A DNA stretch of 49,299 bases from NCBI GenBank assembly GCA_027490055.1, contig JAIXYV010000003.1, positions 1-49,299 of the forward strand, written 5' to 3'. The DNA is from Bacteroidota bacterium. Its GTDB lineage: Bacteria > Bacteroidota > Bacteroidia > NS11-12g > UBA955. The notes under the pieces were generated by a model. It was not told the origin of the DNA. It ran no database searches and worked only from the letters and a program-made list of their open reading frames with translations. Of this stretch, positions 36,603 to 46,118 are shown piece after piece. Position 1 is the first letter of the stretch, and each line of letters begins with the position of its first letter. Position numbers and translations under genes: made by a program.

Positions 36603-38633
36603 ATGAAGTATATTCTTAGTTTACTTATCATCGGTACTGCACTTTCTGCCTCTGCTCAGAAAGTCGACTGGCAACTACAGGTTGATCAGGAACAAAACCG
36701 TATTGATATTATGGATGGCGATCTGGATGGAAAAGTAGTAGTGGGCAACGATAAACAATCTGCCCTGGCTACCGATATCTACTTTACCAAAGTGGATAGA
36801 ATTCAGTCGACAATCCGCTCAATGGAAGCTTCGAAAAGTATCTTATATGCCCGTGCACTTTTTGAATACCTCCGCAAAATTGAAAAATACCAGATCGTTC
36901 ACCTCTCTTCGCAAATGCGCTCTATGGAGCTGGCCGAAACCCTGGTAGATTCTAAATCGGAATCCAAGGAACTTGAAATACTAAAAAACGATCTTAAAAC
37001 CGGACTATCAGTGTCTGATTTTATCAATCTGAAACCTTACTCTAAAAACTTCTGGGTATACGCAGCTGGCTTCTATCCGACCGATGTTCTAAACATCTTC
37101 AGAAACCTGGCTTATACGCCTCTCGGAAACGATGTTATGCTGGCACTCGCCCGTATCGATCCGGGTGCTATCAAACAGTATTTCGGAACGAATCACATCA
37201 TCGACAGGGCCATTAAAAACTCTAAAGATTCTATCGCGATTCTCTTGTATACCATCTACAGACAATATGGTACCCAATCTAAAGCATTTGCCTTACTTGA
37301 GCTTATTACTAAAGATAAAATGAGTCTCGAAAAGGCTGAAACCATTTCTAAAAATCCTGTTCAGTTTTATAAAACGTTAATCGAACTGCGCAAACGTCCG
37401 AATATCCTGGCCGATTACACTGTAGAAAAAGAACTGGAAATGATGAGCATGGAAAAGGTGGTAGAAATTAACCTGCGTCACGAGGAAAAAGATACCGTCA
37501 GATTTGAACCTATTCAAAGCAATAATGCCGTCGAAATTTATACCTCTATTGTCTATTGTCAGCAAGAAATATTTACCTCTTCTTTCCTGGGCATGTACAA
37601 GCGAATGATGGCCAAACGCAAGGATAAATCTGGCTATGCCTTTCTCAAATCTGTTAACTTTAACCGCTTCCGTATTTTCCTTAAACAATGTGCTGGTTAT
37701 AATAAACTGGATGATTTCTTTGCGACCATGAATGATTCTCAATCTAATGCCCTAATTAGTCAGTTTGCAGGTGGTTTATATAACTATGGCGGCAACCTTT
37801 CTCCGGCAGTAGATGTAGCTGATACCTACGGCAGTCTGGAAAACGAAAAGATCAAATGGATCTTCACCGCTACCATTGAAAAAGAACTTCGCAAATGTAT
37901 TCTCAGCAACAACGAACACGGAATTAAAATTTATGGCTTGCTTTTAAAACTGACTGGTGGCACACCTGAAACTTTTAACACCTCGTATAATTTCACCATC
38001 CCCAATATTGATAGAATTTCGAGTGCCGAACTATTTCCAGACAGCCTACACGTTCAACAACATTTCTTCTTCGATGATGAAGACGGTGAGGCGGCCTTTA
38101 ACTCGTGGCTGAACCTCTACCCTGCCAGTATTTACAAGAAAGAAGATAAAGGCACTTATGTGGTGTTTAAAACCATCAAAGGCAAAAAGATGGAAATCTA
38201 CGCCAATAAACCACATGATGAAATCGAAGGCAGAAAAGCCCTCACAGCTTATTTCGAAAAAGTTAATCGTTTCCCTGATTTAATCGTTCACCGCGGTCAT
38301 AGTTACTATATAGACAACACACTTGACAATATGACTAATAGCAATAAAGTGGCTATACTTGGCAGCTGTGGCGGCTATCAGAACATCAGCAAGGCGATGG
38401 AAAATGCGTATGATGTACAAATTATCAGTACCAAACAAGTAGGTACTATGGCTGTTAACACCGTATTAATTCAGGAAATTACCGAAACCATCCGCGCAGG
38501 TAAAGACTTAATCTGGCCAGATGTCTGGAAACAAATCAGCATTAAACTGAAAAATAACCCTCAGTTTAAAGACTATATTCCGCCCTACAAAAACTTAGGT
38601 GCCCGCTTTATTAAAGCTTACAATGAACTCTAG
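36603..38633 (+). CDS. Secreted protein with putative clan-CD cysteine-peptidase-like C-terminus
   Basis: 676 residues with a signal peptide ('MKYILSLLIIGTALSASAQ'). The first ~480 residues are helix-rich with no domain I can name. Near the C-terminus, strand-plus-motif 'LIVHRGHSYY' (His563, Gly565, His566) and 'KVAILGSCGGYQN' (Cys589) are 23 residues apart (His566 to Cys589). This is the order and spacing of the GH(G/S)...(G)C pair of clan-CD peptidases such as separase, clostripain and gingipains. Conserved-looking 'IISTKQVGTMAVNTVL' follows. I know no characterised member; homologues appear to be annotated hypothetical in Bacteroidota. Activity is inferred, not shown. The last 23 nt overlap the 3' end of the convergent gene. 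The 207 nt upstream of it hold no further gene. Confidence 0.75.
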   Translation: MKYILSLLIIGTALSASAQKVDWQLQVDQEQNRIDIMDGDLDGKVVVGNDKQSALATDIYFTKVDRIQSTIRSMEASKSILYARALFEYLRKIEKYQIVHLSSQMRSMELAETLVDSKSESKELEILKNDLKTGLSVSDFINLKPYSKNFWVYAAGFYPTDVLNIFRNLAYTPLGNDVMLALARIDPGAIKQYFGTNHIIDRAIKNSKDSIAILLYTIYRQYGTQSKAFALLELITKDKMSLEKAETISKNPVQFYKTLIELRKRPNILADYTVEKELEMMSMEKVVEINLRHEEKDTVRFEPIQSNNAVEIYTSIVYCQQEIFTSSFLGMYKRMMAKRKDKSGYAFLKSVNFNRFRIFLKQCAGYNKLDDFFATMNDSQSNALISQFAGGLYNYGGNLSPAVDVADTYGSLENEKIKWIFTATIEKELRKCILSNNEHGIKIYGLLLKLTGGTPETFNTSYNFTIPNIDRISSAELFPDSLHVQQHFFFDDEDGEAAFNSWLNLYPASIYKKEDKGTYVVFKTIKGKKMEIYANKPHDEIEGRKALTAYFEKVNRFPDLIVHRGHSYYIDNTLDNMTNSNKVAILGSCGGYQNISKAMENAYDVQIISTKQVGTMAVNTVLIQEITETIRAGKDLIWPDVWKQISIKLKNNPQFKDYIPPYKNLGARFIKAYNEL

Positions 38634-39330
38634 GTAGACTAACAAACCTGTAACCCAAATGGAAGTTAAATCCTGGGTCGACATTCAATGATCTGCCACC
38701 ACTTTCGTTGTGTGCAATGAATGGTACTATGAGTCCCGGACTAAAGGTAAACCTATCCGAAATATTCAACTCCAGTCGCACCATTAAAGCCCCGCCAAAA
38801 CTCAGTTTCTTTCCTGTTTGCTCAACTTCTAAAGAATTATTCACCGACCTCCAGCCGTAATCCCAGGAAATATTGCTGTTGGCATTTTGGCGATAAACCG
38901 TATCATAATATTCTGTGTACTTGGTGGTGCGTATTCTGTTAAAACCGGAATATACTTGCACACCATAAACCAGGCGATGGTTATAACGATTTAAAATCAG
39001 CGAACGATTCAACTGGAATGTTAAACCAGTTGAATTTCTATTATTATTAGAAACTTCTTTGTAGATGACGGAATCCTTTGTGTAATAACGGTTACTAGTT
39101 GAATTGGAAACCGCAAAATTAGTAATACCTATCCCATAATTGGTTTTTTTATAATTGGTTTCTATGCCGAGATACAACCCACCAGTGTAAGTGTGATCGG
39201 GACTCAGAAAAAGATTGGTTGAAACCTGATATTGATACACTTTCCTTGAACTTGGGATTCTTTGGGCTTCCTGCGCACTCAAATTCAAAACTAACAGCAT
39301 CGCTATCAAGAGACAAAGTTTTTGCTTCAT
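38611..39330 (-). CDS. Predicted outer-membrane beta-barrel protein
   Basis: 239 residues from the ATG at 39330, where a signal peptide begins ('MKQKLCLLIAMLLVLNLSAQ'). The frame continues 22 codons upstream, but that would bury the signal. The mature part is made of alternating strands ('TYTGGLYLGIETNYKKTNYGIGIT', 'TGLTFQLNRSLILNRYNHRLVYGVQVYSGF', 'SFGGALMVRLELNISDRFTFSPGLIVPF', 'FNFHLGYRFVSL'), as in a transmembrane barrel. No family recognised. It lies 70 nt downstream of the giant PKD protein gene on the same strand and could be its outer-membrane partner, which is inference only. Confidence 0.68.
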   Translation of the reverse strand: MKQKLCLLIAMLLVLNLSAQEAQRIPSSRKVYQYQVSTNLFLSPDHTYTGGLYLGIETNYKKTNYGIGITNFAVSNSTSNRYYTKDSVIYKEVSNNNRNSTGLTFQLNRSLILNRYNHRLVYGVQVYSGFNRIRTTKYTEYYDTVYRQNANSNISWDYGWRSVNNSLEVEQTGKKLSFGGALMVRLELNISDRFTFSPGLIVPFIAHNESGGRSLNVDPGFNFHLGYRFVSLPRVHCKL

Positions 39331-39400
39331 GCGGCAAATAACGGCTAAAAATGAATTAAATTGTAAGTGATGATAAATATGAATGTTGAGAGACAATTAA

Positions 39401-42400
39401 TTATCGCAATAGCGTAAATGTCCCCTTCAACTGATAGGTCTTATTGTCGGCACCCAAGGCTTCTATCTGATACATGTATACATCCTGCATACAACGTTCG
39501 CCCTTGTACTCGCCATTCCAGCCCGCTAAACACTCATTAGAATCAAATACCTTCTCGCCCCAACGGTTGAAAATCTCAATATGATACCTCGAAATATACT
39601 GCCCCTTTCCTCCGAAACTTTCGTTGATCTCGTTGCGGTCGGGACTAAAGGCATTGGGTACAAATAAAGTTGAATGTGGCAATACTTTAACCTCATTAGA
39701 TAAACTGTTAGCTACTGCACTAAATTGATTATGCCACAAACTCACTGCTCTTACTCTGTAAATGTAATCTGGCGTACAAGTACTCTCTGCACTCTGATCA
39801 ACAAAACTGTTGATAGTAGCACCTACCTGGCCTATAACTTTAAAACTGCCATCTGCCTGCCTGCGCTCTATCTCGTAATAGTTGATGCCCTGATCCCACT
39901 GCCTGTAATGGTTCCAACTTATAGCAGGTTTCTGGGTCGGCTGATCAAAATAGCCCTTTAGTAAAATGGTCTGTGACAGATTACTCCATGGTGTGGTGTC
40001 GTTACAATTGTCTATTCCACGCATTAAATAGTAATAACTGTAATCGTTGACTTTAACCTGTTGGTCGCTCAAAATCGTATCTCTCGCTTCAAAATATTTG
40101 TTCTGAAACATCTTCCTTCCATCGGTAAAATACTTATCGACCAAATACCCTTTTATGCCATGTTTACTCCAGGCATTGTTACGCCATTCCAACAAGGCAT
40201 AATCATTGTTTTCAATGGTCGCTCTCCAGGCGTAATTCGGTGTAGTGGTATTAAGATAGTATGGCTTTCCTAAAGCTGTATCACTGAATGAAAATTCGTT
40301 GAATCCACCTTTCTGAATGGCTTTGATCTTGTAATACTGCCTGGTGTAACAGGTAAAATGGGTGTCTGTATACTGTAAAACATCGCCAGCTACACTATCG
40401 AGTAACTTATAATTTCTGTTCGACTCGCCATCAGCGCGCCAAATCTCATACCTGGCAATTGTGTCAAAACCAATGTATGGCGACCAGCGAACTTCGTTGG
40501 CTTCTAATACGCCCTTAGCATTTGTTTCTACTGTACAATGCGGTGGCGATATCAAAAGATCTGAACTAAGCAGACATAGATTTTTTGTGCGAATTTTATA
40601 ACAATACGACTGATTAAGTGTGTTCACCTGATTGTCTACAAAAACAGTGTCCTCTGCTTTGGTAATCTCTGCAAATTTGACAAAACCATTCTTATCAGAT
40701 TTATAGATGCTGTAACTCGTAAAATCAAAATCAGGATACTTCGAAAATACAAGCTCTGTCTTATAATCATTGATTACCGAAGCTCTGCGAATGGGCACTG
40801 GTAATGGCGATATAGTATCACCAATTACTGCAATATTTGGTTTTACGATGGTGTCCTCGCAATGCATAGCATCTTTAGTAATTAAACTAACAGTATAAGT
40901 TCCTGCTTTGTTGTATTGATGCGTGACATCTTTGCCCTGATGCCTGGTGCCATCGCCTAAATCCCACTCGTATGCAATGATACCGGTATCAGAATCAGTG
41001 GCATTAAGTATACTTAATGGCATGCCTAAACAGGTGTGTTTATCTCTGATTGAAAAATCGCTGACCGGAGCAAATATCCGAATAGTTTTATCCGCCGTAT
41101 CCTTACAAGTGCCTTTGTTCTCGACAATGAGTCGCACAGTTTGATAACCTCTCTGTGCAGGCATATACATAGAATCTTTACCTGGTGATTTGATAGAACC
41201 ATTGAAATACCAGGTCGATTTTAAGGCAGGATCCTCGTGCTTACTGAATGATGTATTGCTCACTTTGATGGGTTGATGATAACATAAACCATCTGTCAAA
41301 ATCTCTGCTTTTGGATAATCGTAGACATAAATAGTATCAATAGGTGGTAAAGTATATTTACAACCTAAAGTATCACTTAAAATCATGGCCGGAATATACC
41401 TGCCAGCTTGTTTGTAAATATGCCTGAAGCCATTGCCCTGCCTAACCACTCCGTCACCTAAATCCCACTCCATAGTTGCCGAATCTAATGACTTGCCTCT
41501 GAACTGAACTGCATGTGGTAAACAACTATTCCCTCTATCAAAATCATAAGTCCCTCTCGGACCATTTACAATGACATAACCTGGTTTTTTAATAGTGGCT
41601 GTGCAGCCATTCTTACTGGTTACTTTCAAACTTATATCATATGATCCTGGCACCAAATACAATTTCTGAGGATTGGGCAGTTTAGAACTGCTTCCATCAC
41701 CAAAATCCCACTCCCAGTCGACTATACTCGCACTGAACGACTTCGACATATCTTCGAACTTACACTGAAGCGGTGGACAAAAACGCCCCGTAGGATCGGC
41801 CTTAAACTGAGGTTGCAACATGTTTGGTGACACCTCAAAACTATCGGTATATTCAGTCTTACAATTGTCACGATCTTTCACCGTCAACACAAAATAGTTC
41901 ATCCCCATTTGCTTGAATTTTCCGTCGAAATTCTGGGAATTTACTTTTAATCCAGAACTCATCTTCCATTCATAACTCACAGGAAATTTAGTGTAACTGC
42001 TATCGATATATGACTTAAAATAAAATACTGGTGTGTCGCAAATGGCAAAGCGCTGCACTTTGTAGGTAGCTACCGGACCAGCATAAGGCAAAATATATTC
42101 TTTAACGGATGTGCAACCCGACGAACTTTGCACTTTATGCTCTATTCGTATCACACTGTCACCTGCTGGTATCGAACTCACCGTTATCTGTGTCAATAGC
42201 GATTTAGCTTCGATGGTATTCCCGTTTACTTTCCATGTGTGATAATGGTTATCACTACCTGCTGCCGAGTCATATAAATTAATATTGACGGGCGAACATT
42301 TTCCGGTACTTACAACACTCGAGCGCAATTGAACACCCGATACATTCACCGTTACTTCGTTTGTGTCCGGACAATTTGTAGAATCGTAAGTGCCTACCAG

Positions 42401-44638
42401 CAATATCTTATACGAACCAGAATTGTTGAAAGTATAACTGGTTCGGGCCACAAGACTGCTGTCTCCATTGGGCAATAACCATTTATATTTTTTCATATCA
42501 CCACTGGCCTTTAAAATGCCTCTTGCAGGCGCACAATTCTGATTGAGGGTCACCGATGCTTCAACATGATAAGGCGTTGGCAAAGGCCTGTTAGGTATTC
42601 TTACTGAATCAAAACATCCGAAAGTGTCATTCCATCCCTTAAATACAAAATAGTTGGGCTCGAACTTACTGTAGATTCTGCCCTGATTAAATGGCAATTT
42701 CATGGTGTCGTCTTTGCTGAAATCGTAACGGTTGCCCCAACTATAAGATGGTGTCATGGCAATCTTGTCAAGTTTACAACTAACTATCATCCATTCAACG
42801 CCAACATAAGGACCATGTGCATACACCGTATCTGTCATCTCCGACTCTGTTTCACATCCGAAATGCTGGGCAGTCATTTTTATCAGATGAATGCCTCCAC
42901 GACGTGTCACCAATATTGAATCATAACTAACATACGACCAGGTATCGGCTTCAAATAAGGGCTCTGTTTTTAATGAAAATCTAACTTTCTTTTTAATCGA
43001 ATCTGCAGTGGTATTGATGAATCGCAATGTATCTGTTCCACAAACATCATATTGTGTTAATTGAAATGTCGGTACATAACGATTCCCCACCGATATCAAA
43101 GCAGTGTCTTTAACTTCACATCCCTGGTAGGTTTTAATCACGACAATAGCCAGGAAATTACCAGCCTTTTCAAAATGTTTGTTCACTTGTGGACCATTGT
43201 ATGTGCGCATCGAATCACCAAAGGTCCATGTAACAGACTGAATTGGCTGTACAATGTTTTTATTGTAATTGTATAGTTTGGTTACGGGTAAACACTCATA
43301 AAACTTTTCGGGTTGTATGTCTACCCACTGCTGTGCAACCTGTATGCGCTCTGTTAGCCCAATCTCTGCAACGCAACCAAAAGAATTGCTGACTTTGGTT
43401 TTGACTGCATAGGCGCCTTTATTCTGATATGTGTGAGTTATCGGACTGCCAGCCGCAAAACTCCGAGGATTGGTCTTATCACCAAAATCCCAAATGCTGC
43501 CGCTGTAATTACTCCCAACAATATTAAAAATCGCTTTAAAAGGTGCCTTACAACCTATCGAGTCCTGAACACTGATGCGAACATCTGGCACCGGATTTAC
43601 AGTTACCTGCTGCGTCATCGAATCAGAACATGTGCCATTACTGACACTCAATTTAACTGTATATTTTCCTTGTGACGAATACGTGTGCCTGGGCTGACGG
43701 GCGGTATCTGAATTACCATCGCCAAAATCCCAACGGTACTTTATCGCTTTGTTATTGGGTGTTGTAGAATTTTTAAACTGATAGGCGCTGCCTTCACAAA
43801 CCGGACCGTCAATGCCGAATCTGGAAACAAGTTTTTCAATGATCAAAGGCTGAAATAGTGCCGTATCGCTGCACCCACCTGAACTAGCGACCAGTTTGAG
43901 GTTGTATGAACCAAATGAACTTATGGAAGTAGTATAATTGAAAGATGTCGCTGTATTGCCATCAGAACAAATCCATTTGTAAGTGTTAGTGCCTGTCGTA
44001 GTATTAGTCGCACTAAAATTACCAGGCAACTGACAACTATAATTATTGCCTACCTTGAAACTGGCCGTGGGTGCTGGTTTTATTCGTATATAATTACTTT
44101 TGTTGAGTAACGATTTACATCCGTTGGCATCGGTTACTGTTAGTCCGACACTAAATCGCGAACTATAGGTATACGGATGCCTGTCTGTACTGCCCGATCC
44201 AAGGTTGCCATCTCCAAAATCCCAGGTCCATTTAACCAATACTGTATCCGCTTTTATTGACTGATCTGTGAATAAAACATTGTCCCCGATACAGGCAACA
44301 GTGTCTGCTGAAAAACGCGCTGTTGGATTCGAAAAAACTCTGATAGGGGTAAAGGTCTTTACCGACTTATTACCCGATCCATCTGTCACCGTTAAAGTGA
44401 CTTTAAAACTACCGCTCTGATAATAAATAGCTGATGGATTTTTGAGTGTCGACTTGTTGCCATTGCCAAAATCCCACGAATACTGTAATGAACTGCCAGT
44501 ACTCTTATCTGTAAATCCTATGGTTAAAGGCACACAGCCCCTCGTGGTTGAGAGCGTAAAATCTGCTATAGGCGTTGCCATCACTCCCATTAGGGAATAA
44601 AACACACACAATAACAATATTTTTTTAATGCTATTCAC
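39401..44638 (-). CDS. Giant PKD-repeat surface protein with T9SS type B (CHU_C) sorting domain
   Basis: 1745 residues with a signal peptide ('IKKILLLCVFYSLMGVMATPI'). The body is a chain of PKD/Ig-like modules. At least eight have the PKD core: 'WDFGNGNKS', 'WDFGDGNLGS', 'WDFGDGNSD', 'WDFGDKTNP', 'WTFGDSMRT', 'WDFGDGSSSK', 'WDLGDGVVRQ' and 'WDLGDGTRHQ'. From about residue 1290 to 1660 there are fibronectin-III-like modules ('YEIWRADGES', 'YEIERRQADGS'). The last ~85 residues ('LFVPNAFSPDRNEINESF' to the C-terminal 'LKGTFTLLR') are the gliding-motility-associated type B sorting domain. It is likely a long surface adhesin or matrix protein delivered by T9SS. A TATATTTG box (44664-44671) lies 25 nt upstream. 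It sits directly downstream of a GT-C glycosyltransferase gene. Confidence 0.9.
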   Translation of the reverse strand: MNSIKKILLLCVFYSLMGVMATPIADFTLSTTRGCVPLTIGFTDKSTGSSLQYSWDFGNGNKSTLKNPSAIYYQSGSFKVTLTVTDGSGNKSVKTFTPIRVFSNPTARFSADTVACIGDNVLFTDQSIKADTVLVKWTWDFGDGNLGSGSTDRHPYTYSSRFSVGLTVTDANGCKSLLNKSNYIRIKPAPTASFKVGNNYSCQLPGNFSATNTTTGTNTYKWICSDGNTATSFNYTTSISSFGSYNLKLVASSGGCSDTALFQPLIIEKLVSRFGIDGPVCEGSAYQFKNSTTPNNKAIKYRWDFGDGNSDTARQPRHTYSSQGKYTVKLSVSNGTCSDSMTQQVTVNPVPDVRISVQDSIGCKAPFKAIFNIVGSNYSGSIWDFGDKTNPRSFAAGSPITHTYQNKGAYAVKTKVSNSFGCVAEIGLTERIQVAQQWVDIQPEKFYECLPVTKLYNYNKNIVQPIQSVTWTFGDSMRTYNGPQVNKHFEKAGNFLAIVVIKTYQGCEVKDTALISVGNRYVPTFQLTQYDVCGTDTLRFINTTADSIKKKVRFSLKTEPLFEADTWSYVSYDSILVTRRGGIHLIKMTAQHFGCETESEMTDTVYAHGPYVGVEWMIVSCKLDKIAMTPSYSWGNRYDFSKDDTMKLPFNQGRIYSKFEPNYFVFKGWNDTFGCFDSVRIPNRPLPTPYHVEASVTLNQNCAPARGILKASGDMKKYKWLLPNGDSSLVARTSYTFNNSGSYKILLVGTYDSTNCPDTNEVTVNVSGVQLRSSVVSTGKCSPVNINLYDSAAGSDNHYHTWKVNGNTIEAKSLLTQITVSSIPAGDSVIRIEHKVQSSSGCTSVKEYILPYAGPVATYKVQRFAICDTPVFYFKSYIDSSYTKFPVSYEWKMSSGLKVNSQNFDGKFKQMGMNYFVLTVKDRDNCKTEYTDSFEVSPNMLQPQFKADPTGRFCPPLQCKFEDMSKSFSASIVDWEWDFGDGSSSKLPNPQKLYLVPGSYDISLKVTSKNGCTATIKKPGYVIVNGPRGTYDFDRGNSCLPHAVQFRGKSLDSATMEWDLGDGVVRQGNGFRHIYKQAGRYIPAMILSDTLGCKYTLPPIDTIYVYDYPKAEILTDGLCYHQPIKVSNTSFSKHEDPALKSTWYFNGSIKSPGKDSMYMPAQRGYQTVRLIVENKGTCKDTADKTIRIFAPVSDFSIRDKHTCLGMPLSILNATDSDTGIIAYEWDLGDGTRHQGKDVTHQYNKAGTYTVSLITKDAMHCEDTIVKPNIAVIGDTISPLPVPIRRASVINDYKTELVFSKYPDFDFTSYSIYKSDKNGFVKFAEITKAEDTVFVDNQVNTLNQSYCYKIRTKNLCLLSSDLLISPPHCTVETNAKGVLEANEVRWSPYIGFDTIARYEIWRADGESNRNYKLLDSVAGDVLQYTDTHFTCYTRQYYKIKAIQKGGFNEFSFSDTALGKPYYLNTTTPNYAWRATIENNDYALLEWRNNAWSKHGIKGYLVDKYFTDGRKMFQNKYFEARDTILSDQQVKVNDYSYYYLMRGIDNCNDTTPWSNLSQTILLKGYFDQPTQKPAISWNHYRQWDQGINYYEIERRQADGSFKVIGQVGATINSFVDQSAESTCTPDYIYRVRAVSLWHNQFSAVANSLSNEVKVLPHSTLFVPNAFSPDRNEINESFGGKGQYISRYHIEIFNRWGEKVFDSNECLAGWNGEYKGERCMQDVYMYQIEALGADNKTYQLKGTFTLLR

Positions 44639-44663
44639 GCTGTCATAGTTTCTCTGTCAAAGG

Positions 44664-44671
44664 CAAATATA
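44664..44671 (-). promoter_or_regulatory. -7 box TATATTTG before the giant PKD protein gene
   Basis: Minus-strand TATATTTG in the 73-nt gap, 25 nt from the ATG at 44638; no good -33 TTG. The gene could also be read from the upstream cluster. Confidence 0.4.
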
Positions 44672-44711
44672 ACTCATAGACAAGTATTTAAGCACTTGTG
44701 TTGCCTGAATA

Positions 44712-46118
44712 CTAAAACTTTTTGTAGAGCGCCGACTCAGAATACGACGATTTGAAAGATTGTATCAGCTGATAGTCGTTGGTATCAGGTGCATTCCAAT
44801 CGATATTGCCGGGCGTACAATACACTTTGTATAAGGCATCTGCCCTGAATGTGGTGTCTGGTATAAACTTAAGTGTATCAAAATACCCATATCGCCTGTC
44901 GACCGGCGCCAGCTTTAATGGAAAGGCCCATGAAATGGTATCGTCTTTAAACTGACCAGAGTTGACATAATCAAAAATTGCTCGATTGGTGAACACCATG
45001 TCGCGGTAGCTTAAATCAGCGTCCCGATATCTTTGACCGTTATCCATGTTCAATACATTGCTGTTTAAACACAAAATTAAAATCAAAGGTATAAACTTCA
45101 AATTTTGCCGACTGATCCCATAAATTGAAAAGGCAAATAGTATCGATACCAATGGCATTAAACTTAAAAAATACCGCTCGTGTGCATCGGCTATCACCGA
45201 GAAAACAGAAAATCCCAGTACAAACACAGGTAGCAATATTCTTGATGATTTGTACTCATTAAACGAGAAATTAGGACGCCTGAAATACGCTACTAAGAAG
45301 GCTACCACTACAAATGTAAATGTCAAACGCCCCTGATCGACAAAACTGAACTGAATAGGATAATCCCAGAATTTCTGAACCATGCTCTCCAGCTCTAACT
45401 TCGATTTGCCAACATTCGTGGGATTGAGGTACCAACCGTAAGCTGCTTTCTGCAAAAGTAAAAATCCGGCAAATACCAAAAATGAGATGTCAAATACCAA
45501 AAATTTGTAAACAAAATCCTTCAAATCTTTATCTCTTAAAAACTCGAAAAACACTACCACCATCATGGCAATTGCCAGCACCAGTCCGGTTTCTTTGGTC
45601 ATCACCGCACACAAGGTGAAAAATGCCGAAAGTGCATATTGTTTCTTAAAATAAAACAACAAAGCATAAACGGTGTGCATAGCAAGAAACACTTCAAGCA
45701 ATACCTGGGTAGATTGCGCTACTGTAATAGGCTGAAATAAAAATATAACATACGCCATAAGAGCTACAAGTGGCTTGGCATTGAGTTGTAAAGCCAGAAA
45801 GTAAGTGCCTAATGCCAGTAAAAACGTGAAGCCCAATATTGTGAGATGCATCACTGTTGGTGTATTGCCAAACACTTCGGCTATACAGGCCATGGTAGCA
45901 TGCATTAACAATGGATGCCCGTAACTTAAGTCAGGTGGTACGGCACTTGGTAAAATAGAAATACCGTGGTCTTGCATGTACACTACCCCACTCATATAGC
46001 CAGCCATCTCATCCCAGAAATAAGGCAATGCAATATCCTGCCACTTGAATGCCACAAAAAGGGCAAACATGAGTATGATAAGCAGTAGCCTATTGGTGGC
46101 CGACTCCAGGAATTTCAT
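44712..46118 (-). CDS. GT-C-type membrane glycosyltransferase (PMT/ArnT-like), paralogue 2
   Basis: 468-residue polytopic protein paralogous to the one at 18737-20146 over its whole length. 'LPYFWDEMAGY' (Asp36, Glu37), 'HGISILPSAVPPDLSYGHPLL' split over residues 51-71, 'AQSTQVLLEVFLAMH' and 'VMTKETGLVLAI' line up with paralogue 1 in the same order. There are about ten hydrophobic segments and a soluble C-terminal tail with the shared 'DADLSYRD' element ('DTDFSYTD' in paralogue 1). It probably transfers a sugar from a polyprenyl-phosphate donor at the periplasmic face; the acceptor is unknown. Its ATG overlaps the stop of the 65-residue gene upstream (TAATG, one shared base), implying translational coupling. 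Confidence 0.8.
   Translation of the reverse strand: MKFLESATNRLLLIILMFALFVAFKWQDIALPYFWDEMAGYMSGVVYMQDHGISILPSAVPPDLSYGHPLLMHATMACIAEVFGNTPTVMHLTILGFTFLLALGTYFLALQLNAKPLVALMAYVIFLFQPITVAQSTQVLLEVFLAMHTVYALLFYFKKQYALSAFFTLCAVMTKETGLVLAIAMMVVVFFEFLRDKDLKDFVYKFLVFDISFLVFAGFLLLQKAAYGWYLNPTNVGKSKLELESMVQKFWDYPIQFSFVDQGRLTFTFVVVAFLVAYFRRPNFSFNEYKSSRILLPVFVLGFSVFSVIADAHERYFLSLMPLVSILFAFSIYGISRQNLKFIPLILILCLNSNVLNMDNGQRYRDADLSYRDMVFTNRAIFDYVNSGQFKDDTISWAFPLKLAPVDRRYGYFDTLKFIPDTTFRADALYKVYCTPGNIDWNAPDTNDYQLIQSFKSSYSESALYKKF

Noticed and set aside
37377-37742. 121-codon minus-strand ORF inside the clan-CD-like gene
   Set aside because: It lies wholly inside a strong coding sequence on the other strand and looks like a shadow frame.
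39331-39396. 22-residue extension of the barrel protein at 38611-39330
   Set aside because: It precedes a clean signal peptide starting at 39330.
39401-44638. Repetitive coding sequence as a possible tandem-repeat or CRISPR-like array
   Set aside because: The similarity is protein-level PKD repetition; no near-identical DNA repeats with regular spacers were seen.
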